The position numbers and the translations under genes were made by a program. This document shows, in pieces, positions 17,469-25,438 of a stretch of DNA of 34,185 bases (the first letter of the stretch is position 1; each line of letters begins with the position of its first letter). The stretch lies in NCBI GenBank assembly GCA_964416305.1, contig CAYQDM010000025.1, forward strand, positions 1 to 34,185. Reading direction: 5' to 3'. The notes under the pieces are model-generated. The model did no database searches and was not told the origin of the DNA. It saw nothing but the letters and a program-made list of their open reading frames with translations. Source of the DNA: Acidaminobacter sp964416305 (lineage in GTDB: Bacteria; Bacillota; Clostridia; Peptostreptococcales; Acidaminobacteraceae).

Positions 17469-18449
17469 TTATTTCTCCTTGTTTTTCGTGAACGCCATGA
17501 CCACCATTTTTTGAATCAAAGACTCATAGGTATAGCCTGCAGCCTTCGCCACTCTTGGAAAATCGCTGTATTCCGGCTGCATACCCGGCAGAGTATTGAT
17601 TTCCAGGAAATACGGGGTCCCTTCTGCGTCCAGGCGCACGTCAATGCGCGCGTATTCATCACAGCCAAGGGCTTTATAGGCTTTTGCGGCATAGTCTTTA
17701 ATCCTTGCCGCTACCGCCTCATCCAGATCAGCCGGACATTTGACACCCACAGCATCTCTTGCTTTAATGTCCACTGTCATGAACCCCTTGCCATCAGTCG
17801 TATCATAGATGATTTCCTGGATTGGCAGCACCTCCGGATCATCATTCCCGAGCACGCCTACAGTGAATTCTCTGCCCGTGATAAACTCCTCGACTAAAGC
17901 AGGTTGGCTAAAGAGTTGAAAGACTTTTTTAAGACCTTTTCTGAGTGCTTCTTCATCATGAACAACGCTGTCCTCAGTAATCCCCAGACTTGAACCTTCA
18001 TGCTCCGGTTTGATGATCAGCGGATACTTGAGCGAAGGATCAACAGGCTCTTTGCCGGTGTAAAAAACCTGAAAGTTCGCTGTTGGGACGCCAACACTCT
18101 GGAACAGCCGCTTGCTGATATGTTTGTGAAGCCCGAGGATGTGCGTGGAAAGACTTGAACCTACAAAAGGCACTTCCATCAATTCCAGCATCCCTACTAC
18201 ATTGGCCTGCTGCATTTTGTTGGTGATGCCTGTACAGGCATTGAAGATTATTTCCATGCCTTCAATCGCTTTAATATCATTGAGAAGGTCCAGCGTCGCA
18301 GGAATACGCGTCACCTCGTGACCATTGTCCATCAGGGCTTTTTCTATGGCCTTGACAGTCAGATCCATTTGTTCGGAACCGTGAGGGTCAATGGAACTAT
18401 CCCTTTTTTTCGCCACATCAGCGGGCGTATACAAAAGTCCTACATGCAT
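17469..18449 (-). CDS. D-alanine–D-alanine-ligase-like ATP-grasp enzyme
   Basis: The 326-residue protein has the Ddl/ATP-grasp layout: an N-terminal Rossmann-like part, the ATP-binding LIIKPEHEGSSLGI, LVEEFITGREFTVGVLG, and the Mg-binding end CDEYARIDVRLD...PYFLEINTLPGM. Ddl enzymes join two amino acids using ATP. The N-terminus (VGLLYTPADVAKKRD) lacks the GGxSxEREVS-like block of true cell-wall Ddl enzymes, so the substrates may differ. ATG 18447-18449 follows AAGGAGG by seven bases. The operon partner is a TRAP-type permease, which hints that the ligase acts on an imported amino or hydroxy acid. A housekeeping Ddl role cannot be excluded. Confidence 0.85.
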   Translation of the reverse strand: MHVGLLYTPADVAKKRDSSIDPHGSEQMDLTVKAIEKALMDNGHEVTRIPATLDLLNDIKAIEGMEIIFNACTGITNKMQQANVVGMLELMEVPFVGSSLSTHILGLHKHISKRLFQSVGVPTANFQVFYTGKEPVDPSLKYPLIIKPEHEGSSLGITEDSVVHDEEALRKGLKKVFQLFSQPALVEEFITGREFTVGVLGNDDPEVLPIQEIIYDTTDGKGFMTVDIKARDAVGVKCPADLDEAVAARIKDYAAKAYKALGCDEYARIDVRLDAEGTPYFLEINTLPGMQPEYSDFPRVAKAAGYTYESLIQKMVVMAFTKNKEK

Positions 18450-18624
18450 AAACAATCCTCCTTGTCTGATTTTATACGTTAAAATGATACAGCCTCACCT
18501 ACAATAAAGGTTGTAATCCCATAAAATTAATCCTTGCATAAAAACACTTTGTGATAATGATTGCATACCCCACAGGAACTTATTCGAATCATTTATGCGT
18601 ATGGTGGCTGAGGCCGTATCAATG

Positions 18625-18697
18625 AGAGAAAGTGGAAGAGGAGGCCGGAAGCCGGGACAACAGGCGAAGCCGCAGACACCCGTTTCCAGCTTTCTCT
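18625..18697 (-). ncRNA. Candidate branched RNA structure in the ATP-grasp operon leader
   Basis: On the minus strand AGAGAAAGCTGGAA (18697-18684) pairs with TTCCACTTTCTCT (18637-18625), leaving one bulge. The enclosed ~45 bases contain two mini-hairpins, GGC-TTC-GCC and CCGG-CTT-CCGG. It lies after the yvcK terminator and about 175 bases before the ATP-grasp start. It could be a regulatory leader RNA, or a relative of the GGTGTCTG repeats, since that 8-mer occurs inside it. Confidence 0.3.
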
Positions 18698-18707
18698 TCA
18701 TTATTTT

Positions 18708-18738
18708 AAAAAAAGCCGGCGCCCGCAACTGCCGGCAC
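18708..18738 (-). terminator. Terminator of the murB–yvcK run
   Basis: On the minus strand GCCGGC (18736-18731) pairs with GCCGGC (18720-18715) and is followed by seven T residues. It lies about 30 bases after the yvcK stop and separates yvcK from the downstream accessory genes. Confidence 0.85.
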
Positions 18739-18767
18739 CGACTTCCTTATTCAACCAATCACTTTAA

Positions 18768-19802
18768 TTATTCCCCGTGATGATAAATCTTAATATCCAC
18801 CAGAGCTTCCAAACGCTGTGCGACTTTAAGCGCGTCGTGGCGTATGTAACCCTTGACCACTTCGACAAAATCATCCAGCAAGAGCTCAATTCCATGCAGT
18901 TTATAATAGTCCCTGTCCGCGGCGGTCATTTGCACCGGAGAAGCCCGCTCCGCTTCATAACGCGCGACTATGGACTCATCAATGATGGCATTGTTGAACA
19001 GCACGTGTGTCACCAGACCCGGTCCGGCGTGGGCTTCAAGCGCTTTGTAATAATCCGAAAGTCCATATCCGTCTGTCTCACCCCTCTGTGACATGAGGTT
19101 GACCACAAAAACTTTGGGCGCATAGGATCTTCGAATTGCTTCAGCGACGCCGTCCACCAACAGATTTGGCAAAATACTGGTATATAGACTGCCCGGCCCC
19201 ATCACTATGACATCAGCCTCAGCGATGCTTGAAAGCACCTCATCCAGAGCCTTCGGCTTCTCAGGCACCATGGAAACGCGCTCAATCCTGAGTCCTGCCG
19301 CAGCGGACTGAATCGGAATCTTTGACTCCCCTTCCACCACTGAGCCGTCGGACAACATCGCCTTCAAACGCACATCCTCCAGCGTCACCGGCAGGACACG
19401 GCCCGTTACCGCGAAGATCTCATGAATAAGACGAATTGCCTCCTCAAAACTGTTGGAAATATCGCTTAAAGCTGCGATCATCAAGTTTCCAAGATTCTGA
19501 CCGCTGAGGTTGCCGTCTTTGAAGCGGTAATTGAGCAGATCCAGCAGCACCGGCTCCTGATTCGCCAGCGCGACAATGCAGCTTCGTATATCCCCCGGAG
19601 GCAGCATGCCCAAGTCCTCACGAAGGACGCCGGATCCGCCGCCGTCATCCGACATGGCGACGACCGCCACAACGTCCCGCGTCACCTGCTTCAGTCCCCG
19701 CAGCAGAATCGAAAGTCCGCTGCCGCCGCCGATCGCCACGATTTTGAGGTCTGATCGAGGCACCATCGGCTCAAGTTTTTTAAACTCTGACGCCCTGATC
19801 AT
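18768..19802 (-). CDS. yvcK: YvcK/gluconeogenesis factor family protein
   Basis: YvcK proteins bind UDP-sugars and are needed for cell shape and growth on gluconeogenic carbon in Bacillus. The 344-residue product has IGGGSGLSILLRGLK, the highly conserved MSDDGGGSGVLRED and LPPGDIRSCIVALA, and GPGSLYTSILPNLLV. Its ATG (19800-19802) overlaps the rapZ stop in an ATGA arrangement, so translation is coupled. About 15 residues precede the usual core. It is followed by a strong terminator, whereas in many relatives whiA comes next. Confidence 0.95.
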   Translation of the reverse strand: MIRASEFKKLEPMVPRSDLKIVAIGGGSGLSILLRGLKQVTRDVVAVVAMSDDGGGSGVLREDLGMLPPGDIRSCIVALANQEPVLLDLLNYRFKDGNLSGQNLGNLMIAALSDISNSFEEAIRLIHEIFAVTGRVLPVTLEDVRLKAMLSDGSVVEGESKIPIQSAAAGLRIERVSMVPEKPKALDEVLSSIAEADVIVMGPGSLYTSILPNLLVDGVAEAIRRSYAPKVFVVNLMSQRGETDGYGLSDYYKALEAHAGPGLVTHVLFNNAIIDESIVARYEAERASPVQMTAADRDYYKLHGIELLLDDFVEVVKGYIRHDALKVAQRLEALVDIKIYHHGE

Positions 19803-20680
19803 TGACTGCTCAGCTCCCGGTGGTAAACTGCCACCGTTCTGCCGCGCTCTTTAAGGGTATGCGCAAGTAGGTTTCCAAAGGTCACCGAGCGGTGCTGGCC
19901 ACCCGTACAGCCTATCGCCACCACGAGCTGAGCCCGCTTTTCCTTGATGCACAGCGGAATAAGGAACTCCACCATGTCGAGAAGCCGTTCATAATAGGAC
20001 AGACTGTCCTGAAATTTCATGACGTAGTCCTGAACCTCGACATCATTGCCCGTCAGATTCCGGAGCTCCGCAATATAAAAGGGATTCGGCAGCATCCGCA
20101 CGTCGAAGACCAAGTCGGCGTCCAGGGGAACCCCCCGTTTGAAGCCAAAAGTCTGGATCGAGATGCTCATGCTGTCCTCGATCTCCTCCGGCTCAAACGC
20201 CTTCTGAATCTCAGTCCTGAATTGACCAATAGTCTTCTGCGTCGTATCGATGATCTTATCCGCACTGGCGCGAATCGCCTCCAGGCGCTCTCTCTCCATT
20301 TCTATGCCGGCCTCGATGCTCCCCGTTGGATTGATGGGATGCGTGCGCCGGGTTTCCTTGAACCGCTTGATCAGCTCCGCCGTCGAGGCCTCGAGAAACA
20401 GGATCTGTACGGACGCACCCTTCTGTCTGAGGCTCTCAATCCCGTTTTCGAGGTCGTCAAAAAAGCGCCCGCCCCGTATGTCCGCGACCAGGGCTGCCCG
20501 CTCAATAGGCTCCGACTGGTTCTTCACCAACTCCGCAAACTGCGGGATCAGCGCAGGCGGCATATTGTCAACGCAATACCAGCCCATGTCCTCAAAGGCT
20601 TTCATGGCCTGGCTGCGGCCAGCACCTGACAAGCCGGTGACTATGACGTAGCGCATAACCACGCCCGGATTCACTGCCAT
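19799..20680 (-). CDS. rapZ: RNase adapter/nucleotide-binding protein RapZ (YvcJ)
   Basis: RapZ-family P-loop proteins bind nucleotides; in E. coli RapZ directs decay of GlmZ RNA and so controls glucosamine-6-phosphate synthesis, while in Bacillus YvcJ affects competence. The 293-residue protein has Walker A GLSGAGRS (16-23), with Arg where Lys is usual in many Firmicutes, then MGWYCVDNMPPALI, and the C-terminal signature GCTGGQHRSVTFGNLLA. ATG 20678-20680 overlaps the stop of the PHP gene (TAATG) with GAGG close upstream. Met9 is a second possible start. The operon order murB, PHP, rapZ, yvcK is conserved in Clostridia. Confidence 0.94.
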   Translation of the reverse strand: MAVNPGVVMRYVIVTGLSGAGRSQAMKAFEDMGWYCVDNMPPALIPQFAELVKNQSEPIERAALVADIRGGRFFDDLENGIESLRQKGASVQILFLEASTAELIKRFKETRRTHPINPTGSIEAGIEMERERLEAIRASADKIIDTTQKTIGQFRTEIQKAFEPEEIEDSMSISIQTFGFKRGVPLDADLVFDVRMLPNPFYIAELRNLTGNDVEVQDYVMKFQDSLSYYERLLDMVEFLIPLCIKEKRAQLVVAIGCTGGQHRSVTFGNLLAHTLKERGRTVAVYHRELSSQ

Positions 20681-21477
20681 TAGACCTCACCCGCCTTTTC
20701 AGGTACTTTGACACCCTCTGCCGTCTCGGCTTCTTCTTCCGACTTGAGGCAATTTATAATTCTATTGCATGGAATCTTCGCCCTGAGCGCCCGCTCTATG
20801 GCCGGCTCAAATCGCCCGATCATTTCAGGGCGGTGGGCATCCGAATTGATCGCAAAAAGACAAGCGCTGTTTCGCAGCATCAACAGATCTTCAAAAGTCA
20901 AATGGCCGTGTCGGTTCGCGTTGATTTCCAGCGCCGTGTGGGTCGCAATGGCCGCCTCCGCTACAGGCATGATCTCAATGGCCCCTTTGGCACCCGGGTG
21001 GGTCAGGATCTTGATGTCGTAGTTATGCATGGCCTTAATCATAGCCTTGGTATTCAGTTCCTTGGCCCTCTCCGCCGCTTTCCTGGACAGCCGTCCCTCA
21101 AAGTTCAGCCTGTGAAGAGCACTGGTGCCCTTAAGATCTCCGCTGAGGCTTCCAAAATGGTAACCCGCGAGCAGCACGTCCGCCATGCGCAGCATGCCCT
21201 CGTCCACGTCCAGCCGCCCGTCCGCATCCATGACATTGGCCTCAAGGCCCAGAAGCGTCTGAATCATGGGATACTTGGCGTTCATTTCGTCAATGATCCC
21301 ACGCATCTCCGCGTATTTTTTCCGCTTGATGCCGTAAGTCAAATGCTGCGGCCCGTGGTCGCTGATGGCCAGGATTTTCAGGCCCCTGGACACAGCCGCC
21401 CGCACGTTGTCCTCAATGGACCCCTTGCCGTCGCTGTAAGTCGTGTGTGTATGATAATCTGCGTAAATTCTGATCAC
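20680..21477 (-). CDS. PHP-domain phosphoesterase
   Basis: A 265-residue protein of the YcdX-like PHP family. Metal-binding motifs appear in order: YHTHTTYSDG, SDHGP, GLEAN, AGYHF, LTHPGAK, EINANRHG and INSDAHRPEMIG. Such enzymes are trinuclear-metal phosphoesterases of often unknown substrate. I chose GTG 21475-21477 because AGGAGG lies eight bases upstream and the protein then starts at the family's usual place; an ATG further upstream near 21558 would add 27 poor residues. It is the second gene of the murB–PHP–rapZ–yvcK operon. Confidence 0.9.
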   Translation of the reverse strand: MIRIYADYHTHTTYSDGKGSIEDNVRAAVSRGLKILAISDHGPQHLTYGIKRKKYAEMRGIIDEMNAKYPMIQTLLGLEANVMDADGRLDVDEGMLRMADVLLAGYHFGSLSGDLKGTSALHRLNFEGRLSRKAAERAKELNTKAMIKAMHNYDIKILTHPGAKGAIEIMPVAEAAIATHTALEINANRHGHLTFEDLLMLRNSACLFAINSDAHRPEMIGRFEPAIERALRAKIPCNRIINCLKSEEEAETAEGVKVPEKAGEV

Positions 21478-21563
21478 GTTCAGTCCCTCCTCATGAGGCG
21501 ACAATGCGGTTTCCCGGCTTTTCAAAAGAATTTTGCCGATGGTTCCACAGTCCACCACTCACC

Positions 21564-22529
21564 CTAAGCCAGAGTCTCAGGAATCTCCGGAATAATGCGT
21601 ACCTCAGGCTCAAGTTCGACCCCAAAGGTATCCCGCACCGTTTTCCGGACGACATTAATGAGATGGAGCACTTCCTCTGCCGTAGCGCCACCGTTATTGA
21701 CAATAAACCCGCAGTGCTTTGGACTCACCTGAGCCTTTCCATATGAAAGTCCTCTCAGACCGGCGTCCTCAATGAGTTTCCCCGCGAAATACCCCGCCGG
21801 TCGTTTAAAAGTACTGCCGGCACTGGCTTTTTCAAGTGGCTGCTTTGAGGTCCGTTTTTCGGTCAGGTCGTCTGTCTTCGCCTTGATATCCTTATACATA
21901 CCCCGGTTCAGCTGAAGACCAACACGAAGGACAATTCCGCCAGCCTCCATGATCCGGCTGTGACGGTAGGAAAAACCCAGTTCAGCGTTGGTCAGCCTTT
22001 CGACCTTCCCATCAGGCATCAGCACTTCTGCCCAATCCACAACATCTTTCATTTCACCGTCATAGGCGCCGGCGTTCATGTAGACTGCGCCACCTAAAGT
22101 GCCCGGTATGCCGGAAGCAAATTCGAAGCCGGCGAGTTCACTTTCCAGGAACTGGCTCGCCAGTTTTGACAACAAAATGCCTGCCTCAGCTGTCACCTGT
22201 GTCTCCTCGATCTCAACACGCGTCAGGTTGTCCGCAATTCTCAGAATAGCTCCCCGATACCCTTTGTCCGAGAACAGGAGATTGCTTCCGTTGCCAATGA
22301 CCATGAAGGGGTATGTATTAGCTCTAAGCAGCCCCAGTGCAGCGGCGACATGTTCCACTGAAGCGGGTTCTATCAACAAATCGGCAGGTCCGCCAATTTT
22401 AAAGCTCGTAAGCTCACACAGCGGTGCCATGGTTCTGACCTCTTGAGCACCCAGTTTTTCCAACAGCTTGCCGGTCACTTCTGCGGCACGGTTTTCGTAG
22501 TACTCAAAATTCATATTATATTCAGTCAT
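21564..22529 (-). CDS. murB: UDP-N-acetylenolpyruvoylglucosamine reductase
   Basis: MurB reduces UDP-GlcNAc-enolpyruvate to UDP-MurNAc with FAD and NADPH in cytosolic peptidoglycan synthesis. The 321-residue protein has TSFKIGGPADLLIEP, the FAD motif GNGSNLLFSD, SGIPGTLGGAVYMNAGAYDGEM, YRHSRI, and the catalytic-serine region ASAGSTFKRP with YFAGKLIEDAGLRG and KHCGFIVNNGGATA. ATG 22527-22529 follows GGAGG. An extended -10 (TGGTAAAAT) lies about 40 bases upstream, so it heads its own transcription unit with PHP, rapZ and yvcK. Confidence 0.97.
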   Translation of the reverse strand: MTEYNMNFEYYENRAAEVTGKLLEKLGAQEVRTMAPLCELTSFKIGGPADLLIEPASVEHVAAALGLLRANTYPFMVIGNGSNLLFSDKGYRGAILRIADNLTRVEIEETQVTAEAGILLSKLASQFLESELAGFEFASGIPGTLGGAVYMNAGAYDGEMKDVVDWAEVLMPDGKVERLTNAELGFSYRHSRIMEAGGIVLRVGLQLNRGMYKDIKAKTDDLTEKRTSKQPLEKASAGSTFKRPAGYFAGKLIEDAGLRGLSYGKAQVSPKHCGFIVNNGGATAEEVLHLINVVRKTVRDTFGVELEPEVRIIPEIPETLA

Positions 22530-22568
22530 GTTGACCTCCAGATTTAAAGAGATGATTTTGCCGGTTTA

Positions 22569-22577
22569 ATTTTACCA
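22569..22577 (-). promoter_or_regulatory. Extended -10 promoter of the murB operon
   Basis: The minus strand reads TGGTAAAAT, with a weak TTGGCG 19 bases before the TAAAAT. Predicted transcription start leaves a leader of about 35 bases with the GGAGG site. Confidence 0.45.
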
Positions 22578-22596
22578 TAGGTTGAGCCGGGTACGC

Positions 22597-22666
22597 CAAT
22601 AAAAGAAAAGAGGAGAATGTGGGCGGAAGTCGGTTTCCATCTTCCAATAACCCCATTTTCCTCTTT
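22597..22666 (-). terminator. Terminator of the moeA–moaA–MOSC operon
   Basis: AAGAGGAGAATG (22608-22619) pairs with the near complement at 22651-22665, and an inner GGAAG/CTTCC pair extends the hairpin. On the minus strand TTTTCTTTTATT follows. Confidence 0.75.
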
Positions 22667-22669
22667 CCG

Positions 22670-23122
22670 TTAAAGTCTTTTTAATCCCTCGGTCTCTACC
22701 ACTATGTCGTCGCCCGCTGTAACGTCCCCTGCCTCAAGCACCCTGCAGAAGATCCCCTCCCGCGGCATGACACAGTCTCCAACCTTATTGCGGATCTCGC
22801 ACCCTGCGTGGCATTCCTTGCCAATCTGGGTGACCTCCATAAGCGTCTGACCAATCCGCAGCTGGGTACCAATAGGAAGGGTATGGAGGACTATCCCCTC
22901 TGTCGTCAGATTTTCGGCGAAATCGCCGGCTTTAAGCTCCGGAAGACCCATCTGGCGGACCTTTTCAATGCTCTCTTCAGCCAGAAGACTGACCATTCTG
23001 TGCCATGAACCGCTGTGCGCGTCGCCCACCAGTCCCAGGTTGAGCTCGAAACGTCCGGATTCAATGGGCGTTTTGATTGTGCCCTTCTTTTCGCTGATGT
23101 TGACGGATCTGATTTTTGCCAT
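22670..23122 (-). CDS. MOSC-domain protein
   Basis: A 150-residue stand-alone MOSC domain, the family related to the C-terminus of Moco sulfurase. It has GLVGDAHSGSWHRMVSLLA, LKAGDFAENLTTEGI, and the conserved cysteine segment GKECHAGCEI, followed by MPREGIFCRVLEAG. Such proteins bind molybdenum cofactor or move sulfur; in Clostridia they are often encoded in Moco operons, as here. ATG 23120-23122 begins one base after the moaA stop, and its GGAGG site is the coding end of moaA (…GGAGGATAACATG), so translation is coupled. Confidence 0.92.
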   Translation of the reverse strand: MAKIRSVNISEKKGTIKTPIESGRFELNLGLVGDAHSGSWHRMVSLLAEESIEKVRQMGLPELKAGDFAENLTTEGIVLHTLPIGTQLRIGQTLMEVTQIGKECHAGCEIRNKVGDCVMPREGIFCRVLEAGDVTAGDDIVVETEGLKRL

Positions 23123-23123
23123 G

Positions 23124-24089
23124 TTATCCTCCTATTTTGTACATGCCGCGAACTATTGGCACATAATCGCTTTCTTCCATGTGGTGCTTTTCCGGTTTCA
23201 ACCCGACGGCCTCTCGGATGATAGGAGCAAGGTCCTCACCGGCACGCAGGGCTGCGAGCAAATCAATCTCTTTGTCAGAATGCAGGCAAGGCTTAATTTT
23301 GCCGTCTGCCGTCAAACGGATGCGGTCACAATCCGCGCAAAAGTTGCAGGAAATAGGCTGAATCAGGCCAATCCGGCCACTTGCCCCCGGTAATCTGAAA
23401 TAGCGCGCCGGTCCGTCATGGGCCTTTGCTATGTCCGGTACCAATTCAGGGAGGATCTCCAGAACCCGGTCCGTGGAAATAAAATGCTCTTCCGTCCAGG
23501 CTGCGGCCTCGCCTATAGGCATCAGCTCAATAAACCGAACATCATAACCTTTGCTTCGCGTGAGCTCCGCCATTTCCCGAATCTCAGACTCGTTCTCCCC
23601 GCCAATCAGAACACTGTTGACGCGGATAGGCCATATGCCTACGCGCTCAGCCTCTTCGAGACCTTTCATCACCCGGCTGAGGTCTCCGCCCCGTGTCATT
23701 TCCTTGAAGCGCTCCGGATTCAGGGTGTCCAGCGACACGTTGATGCGCCTCAGTCCCGCCGCCTTCAGCGGTTCTGCCAGGGTGTCCAGCATCACGGCGT
23801 TAGTCGTCATGGCCAGGTCCTTGATGCCTGGTATGGCCGCGAGCTCCGCCACCAGCTCGACGATGCCCTTTCTGACCAGAGGTTCCCCGCCCGTCAAGCG
23901 GATTTTGTCAATGCCCAGGCTTGCGGCTACGCGGGCTACTTCGACAATTTCCTCGTTTCTTAAAATTTTGTCATGATCCAGCTTCGTGGGCATCCCTGAT
24001 GGAGGCATGCAATAACGACAGCGCAAATTGCAGCGGTCTGTCACCGATATTCTCAAATAGCGTATAGTTCTTCCATAAGCGTCCTGCAC
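23124..24089 (-). CDS. moaA: GTP 3',8-cyclase MoaA
   Basis: Radical-SAM enzyme for the first step of molybdenum cofactor synthesis, converting GTP to the 3',8-cyclo intermediate. The 321-residue protein has the radical-SAM cluster CNLRCRYC, LTGGEPLVRKG, and the C-terminal [4Fe-4S] cluster SCNFCADCDRIRL...KPCLHS. It ends in Gly-Gly, which the family needs for activity. Start is GTG 24087-24089 with GGGAGG upstream; this gives the usual MQDAYGRTIRYLRIS N-terminus. It lies between moeA and the MOSC gene. Confidence 0.96.
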   Translation of the reverse strand: MQDAYGRTIRYLRISVTDRCNLRCRYCMPPSGMPTKLDHDKILRNEEIVEVARVAASLGIDKIRLTGGEPLVRKGIVELVAELAAIPGIKDLAMTTNAVMLDTLAEPLKAAGLRRINVSLDTLNPERFKEMTRGGDLSRVMKGLEEAERVGIWPIRVNSVLIGGENESEIREMAELTRSKGYDVRFIELMPIGEAAAWTEEHFISTDRVLEILPELVPDIAKAHDGPARYFRLPGASGRIGLIQPISCNFCADCDRIRLTADGKIKPCLHSDKEIDLLAALRAGEDLAPIIREAVGLKPEKHHMEESDYVPIVRGMYKIGG

Positions 24090-24151
24090 AGGACACCTCC
24101 CATCTCATTACTCCGGTGCTCAAGCAGTCAAATTTGCCCGGTCCAAAGCCA

Positions 24152-25438
24152 TTAAAGCAAGAACACCTTGACCTGCTCGCCAGCCTCAACCGAACCGCCT
24201 TCAAGCGGCGCTACGACATAGCCGTCCGCGTTCGCAATGTAAGTGATCAGGCCGGATTTACCCCTGAGCGGCATGGCCGTCATTGCGCCCTCACCTTCGG
24301 TGAGTCTGACCATGTGAAAGGTCGTCCGCCCATCTTCCGGGCCGATGGTTTCCTTCAGCTCAGCGTAGCAAAAGGGATGCTGAATGTCAAAGCCAAAATG
24401 GTTGATCAATTCACTGACAAGCACAGTGAATCCGACGACCGTTGAAACGGGATTGCCGGGCAGCAAGACGATCGGCTTCCCATTCATGGCGGCGACGCCA
24501 ATAGGTTTTCCGGGCTTGATGTTCATGCCGTGAAAGAGCAGTCCCTCATCCGACAAACTTTCAACAACTGCCGGTATGTAGTCCTTCTTACCGACGCTGC
24601 TGCCACCGGAGGTGATCAGAAGATCACATTGATCGATTTCGCTTTTGATGTAATTTTCAACCGCTTCATAGGTATCTTCGAGGCGCGTCAGCTTCACCGG
24701 TCCAAGCCCCCACTCCCGGGCTATGCCTGCGAGTACCGTGCCGTTGATGTCCCTGATTTTTCCAGGGCTGAGAGGGGCATCAATGTCCACCAGCTCATCA
24801 CCGGTTGTGGCGATTGACAGACTCGGCGGCACGATGACCTCAACTTCATTAAATCCCAGCATGCCAAGTACACCAAGATCATAGCGGGTCAGACGTCTGC
24901 CGCGTTTGATGATTTTTTCGCCTGCCCTTACATCTTCTCCTTTTCGGATGATGTTGCTGCCGGGCTGAAGAGGAAGGATATCGAACGTAGGTGAAAGATC
25001 TGTTTTAGCCAAGTTTTTGAATAGAATTTGATCACCGTTTAGTACGGTCTCTTCAATTTTGATTACGGCGTCATAACCATCGGGCAAAAAACCTCCCGTC
25101 GGGATGTAGACGCAATTATCTTCGTTAGTACTTTCAGGCAGCGCCGCTTCAGCACCCATCAGAACTTCGCCAATCAACTTGAGAGTTGGCATGCCTTCAA
25201 TAAGGGTCTGTGGGGCTTCAAGCTGCTTTGCGATCACTGCGGTTTTTACTGCGTAGCCATCCACTGTAGATTTATCAAATGGCGGCATATCCTGATCCGC
25301 CACCAAATCGCTTGCGAGATACCTGCCCAACGCCTCAAACAGGGTCACGCGTTCTGTTTTGACCGGACGCTCAGAAAAACAATTGCGTATGATGGCCTTA
25401 GCCTCATCTATTTCGATCAGCGGACGAATGGGCTTCAT
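24152..25438 (-). CDS. moeA: Molybdopterin molybdotransferase MoeA
   Basis: MoeA inserts molybdate into adenylylated molybdopterin. The 428-residue protein has MPPFDKSTVDGYAV, TTGDELVD, LLITSGGSSVGKKDY, NIKPGKPIGVA and LLPGNPVSTVVGF, in the usual order, with the small C-terminal beta domain. ATG 25436-25438 follows AAGGAGG; an upstream in-frame extension to 25522 has no ribosome site. It is first in the leftward Moco operon (moeA, moaA, MOSC). A TATAAT on the minus strand (25564-25559) may be its -10 box, flanked by TGAC palindromes. Confidence 0.95.
   Translation of the reverse strand: MKPIRPLIEIDEAKAIIRNCFSERPVKTERVTLFEALGRYLASDLVADQDMPPFDKSTVDGYAVKTAVIAKQLEAPQTLIEGMPTLKLIGEVLMGAEAALPESTNEDNCVYIPTGGFLPDGYDAVIKIEETVLNGDQILFKNLAKTDLSPTFDILPLQPGSNIIRKGEDVRAGEKIIKRGRRLTRYDLGVLGMLGFNEVEVIVPPSLSIATTGDELVDIDAPLSPGKIRDINGTVLAGIAREWGLGPVKLTRLEDTYEAVENYIKSEIDQCDLLITSGGSSVGKKDYIPAVVESLSDEGLLFHGMNIKPGKPIGVAAMNGKPIVLLPGNPVSTVVGFTVLVSELINHFGFDIQHPFCYAELKETIGPEDGRTTFHMVRLTEGEGAMTAMPLRGKSGLITYIANADGYVVAPLEGGSVEAGEQVKVFLL

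Larger units (their letters stand above)
18450..18767 (-). other. Leader region of the ATP-grasp/TRAP operon
   Basis: This gap contains the yvcK terminator, a long branched hairpin (18625-18697) and A+T-rich sequence nearer the gene with TATAAA-like boxes (GTATAAAATC on the minus strand near 18475) but no well-spaced -35. TATGCAA occurs twice on the minus strand within about 40 bases around 18505-18550. No gene is supported. Confidence 0.5.

Noticed and set aside
18456..18600. Sigma-54 promoter before the ATP-grasp operon
   Set aside because: No GG and GC pair at ten-base spacing was found on the minus strand here.
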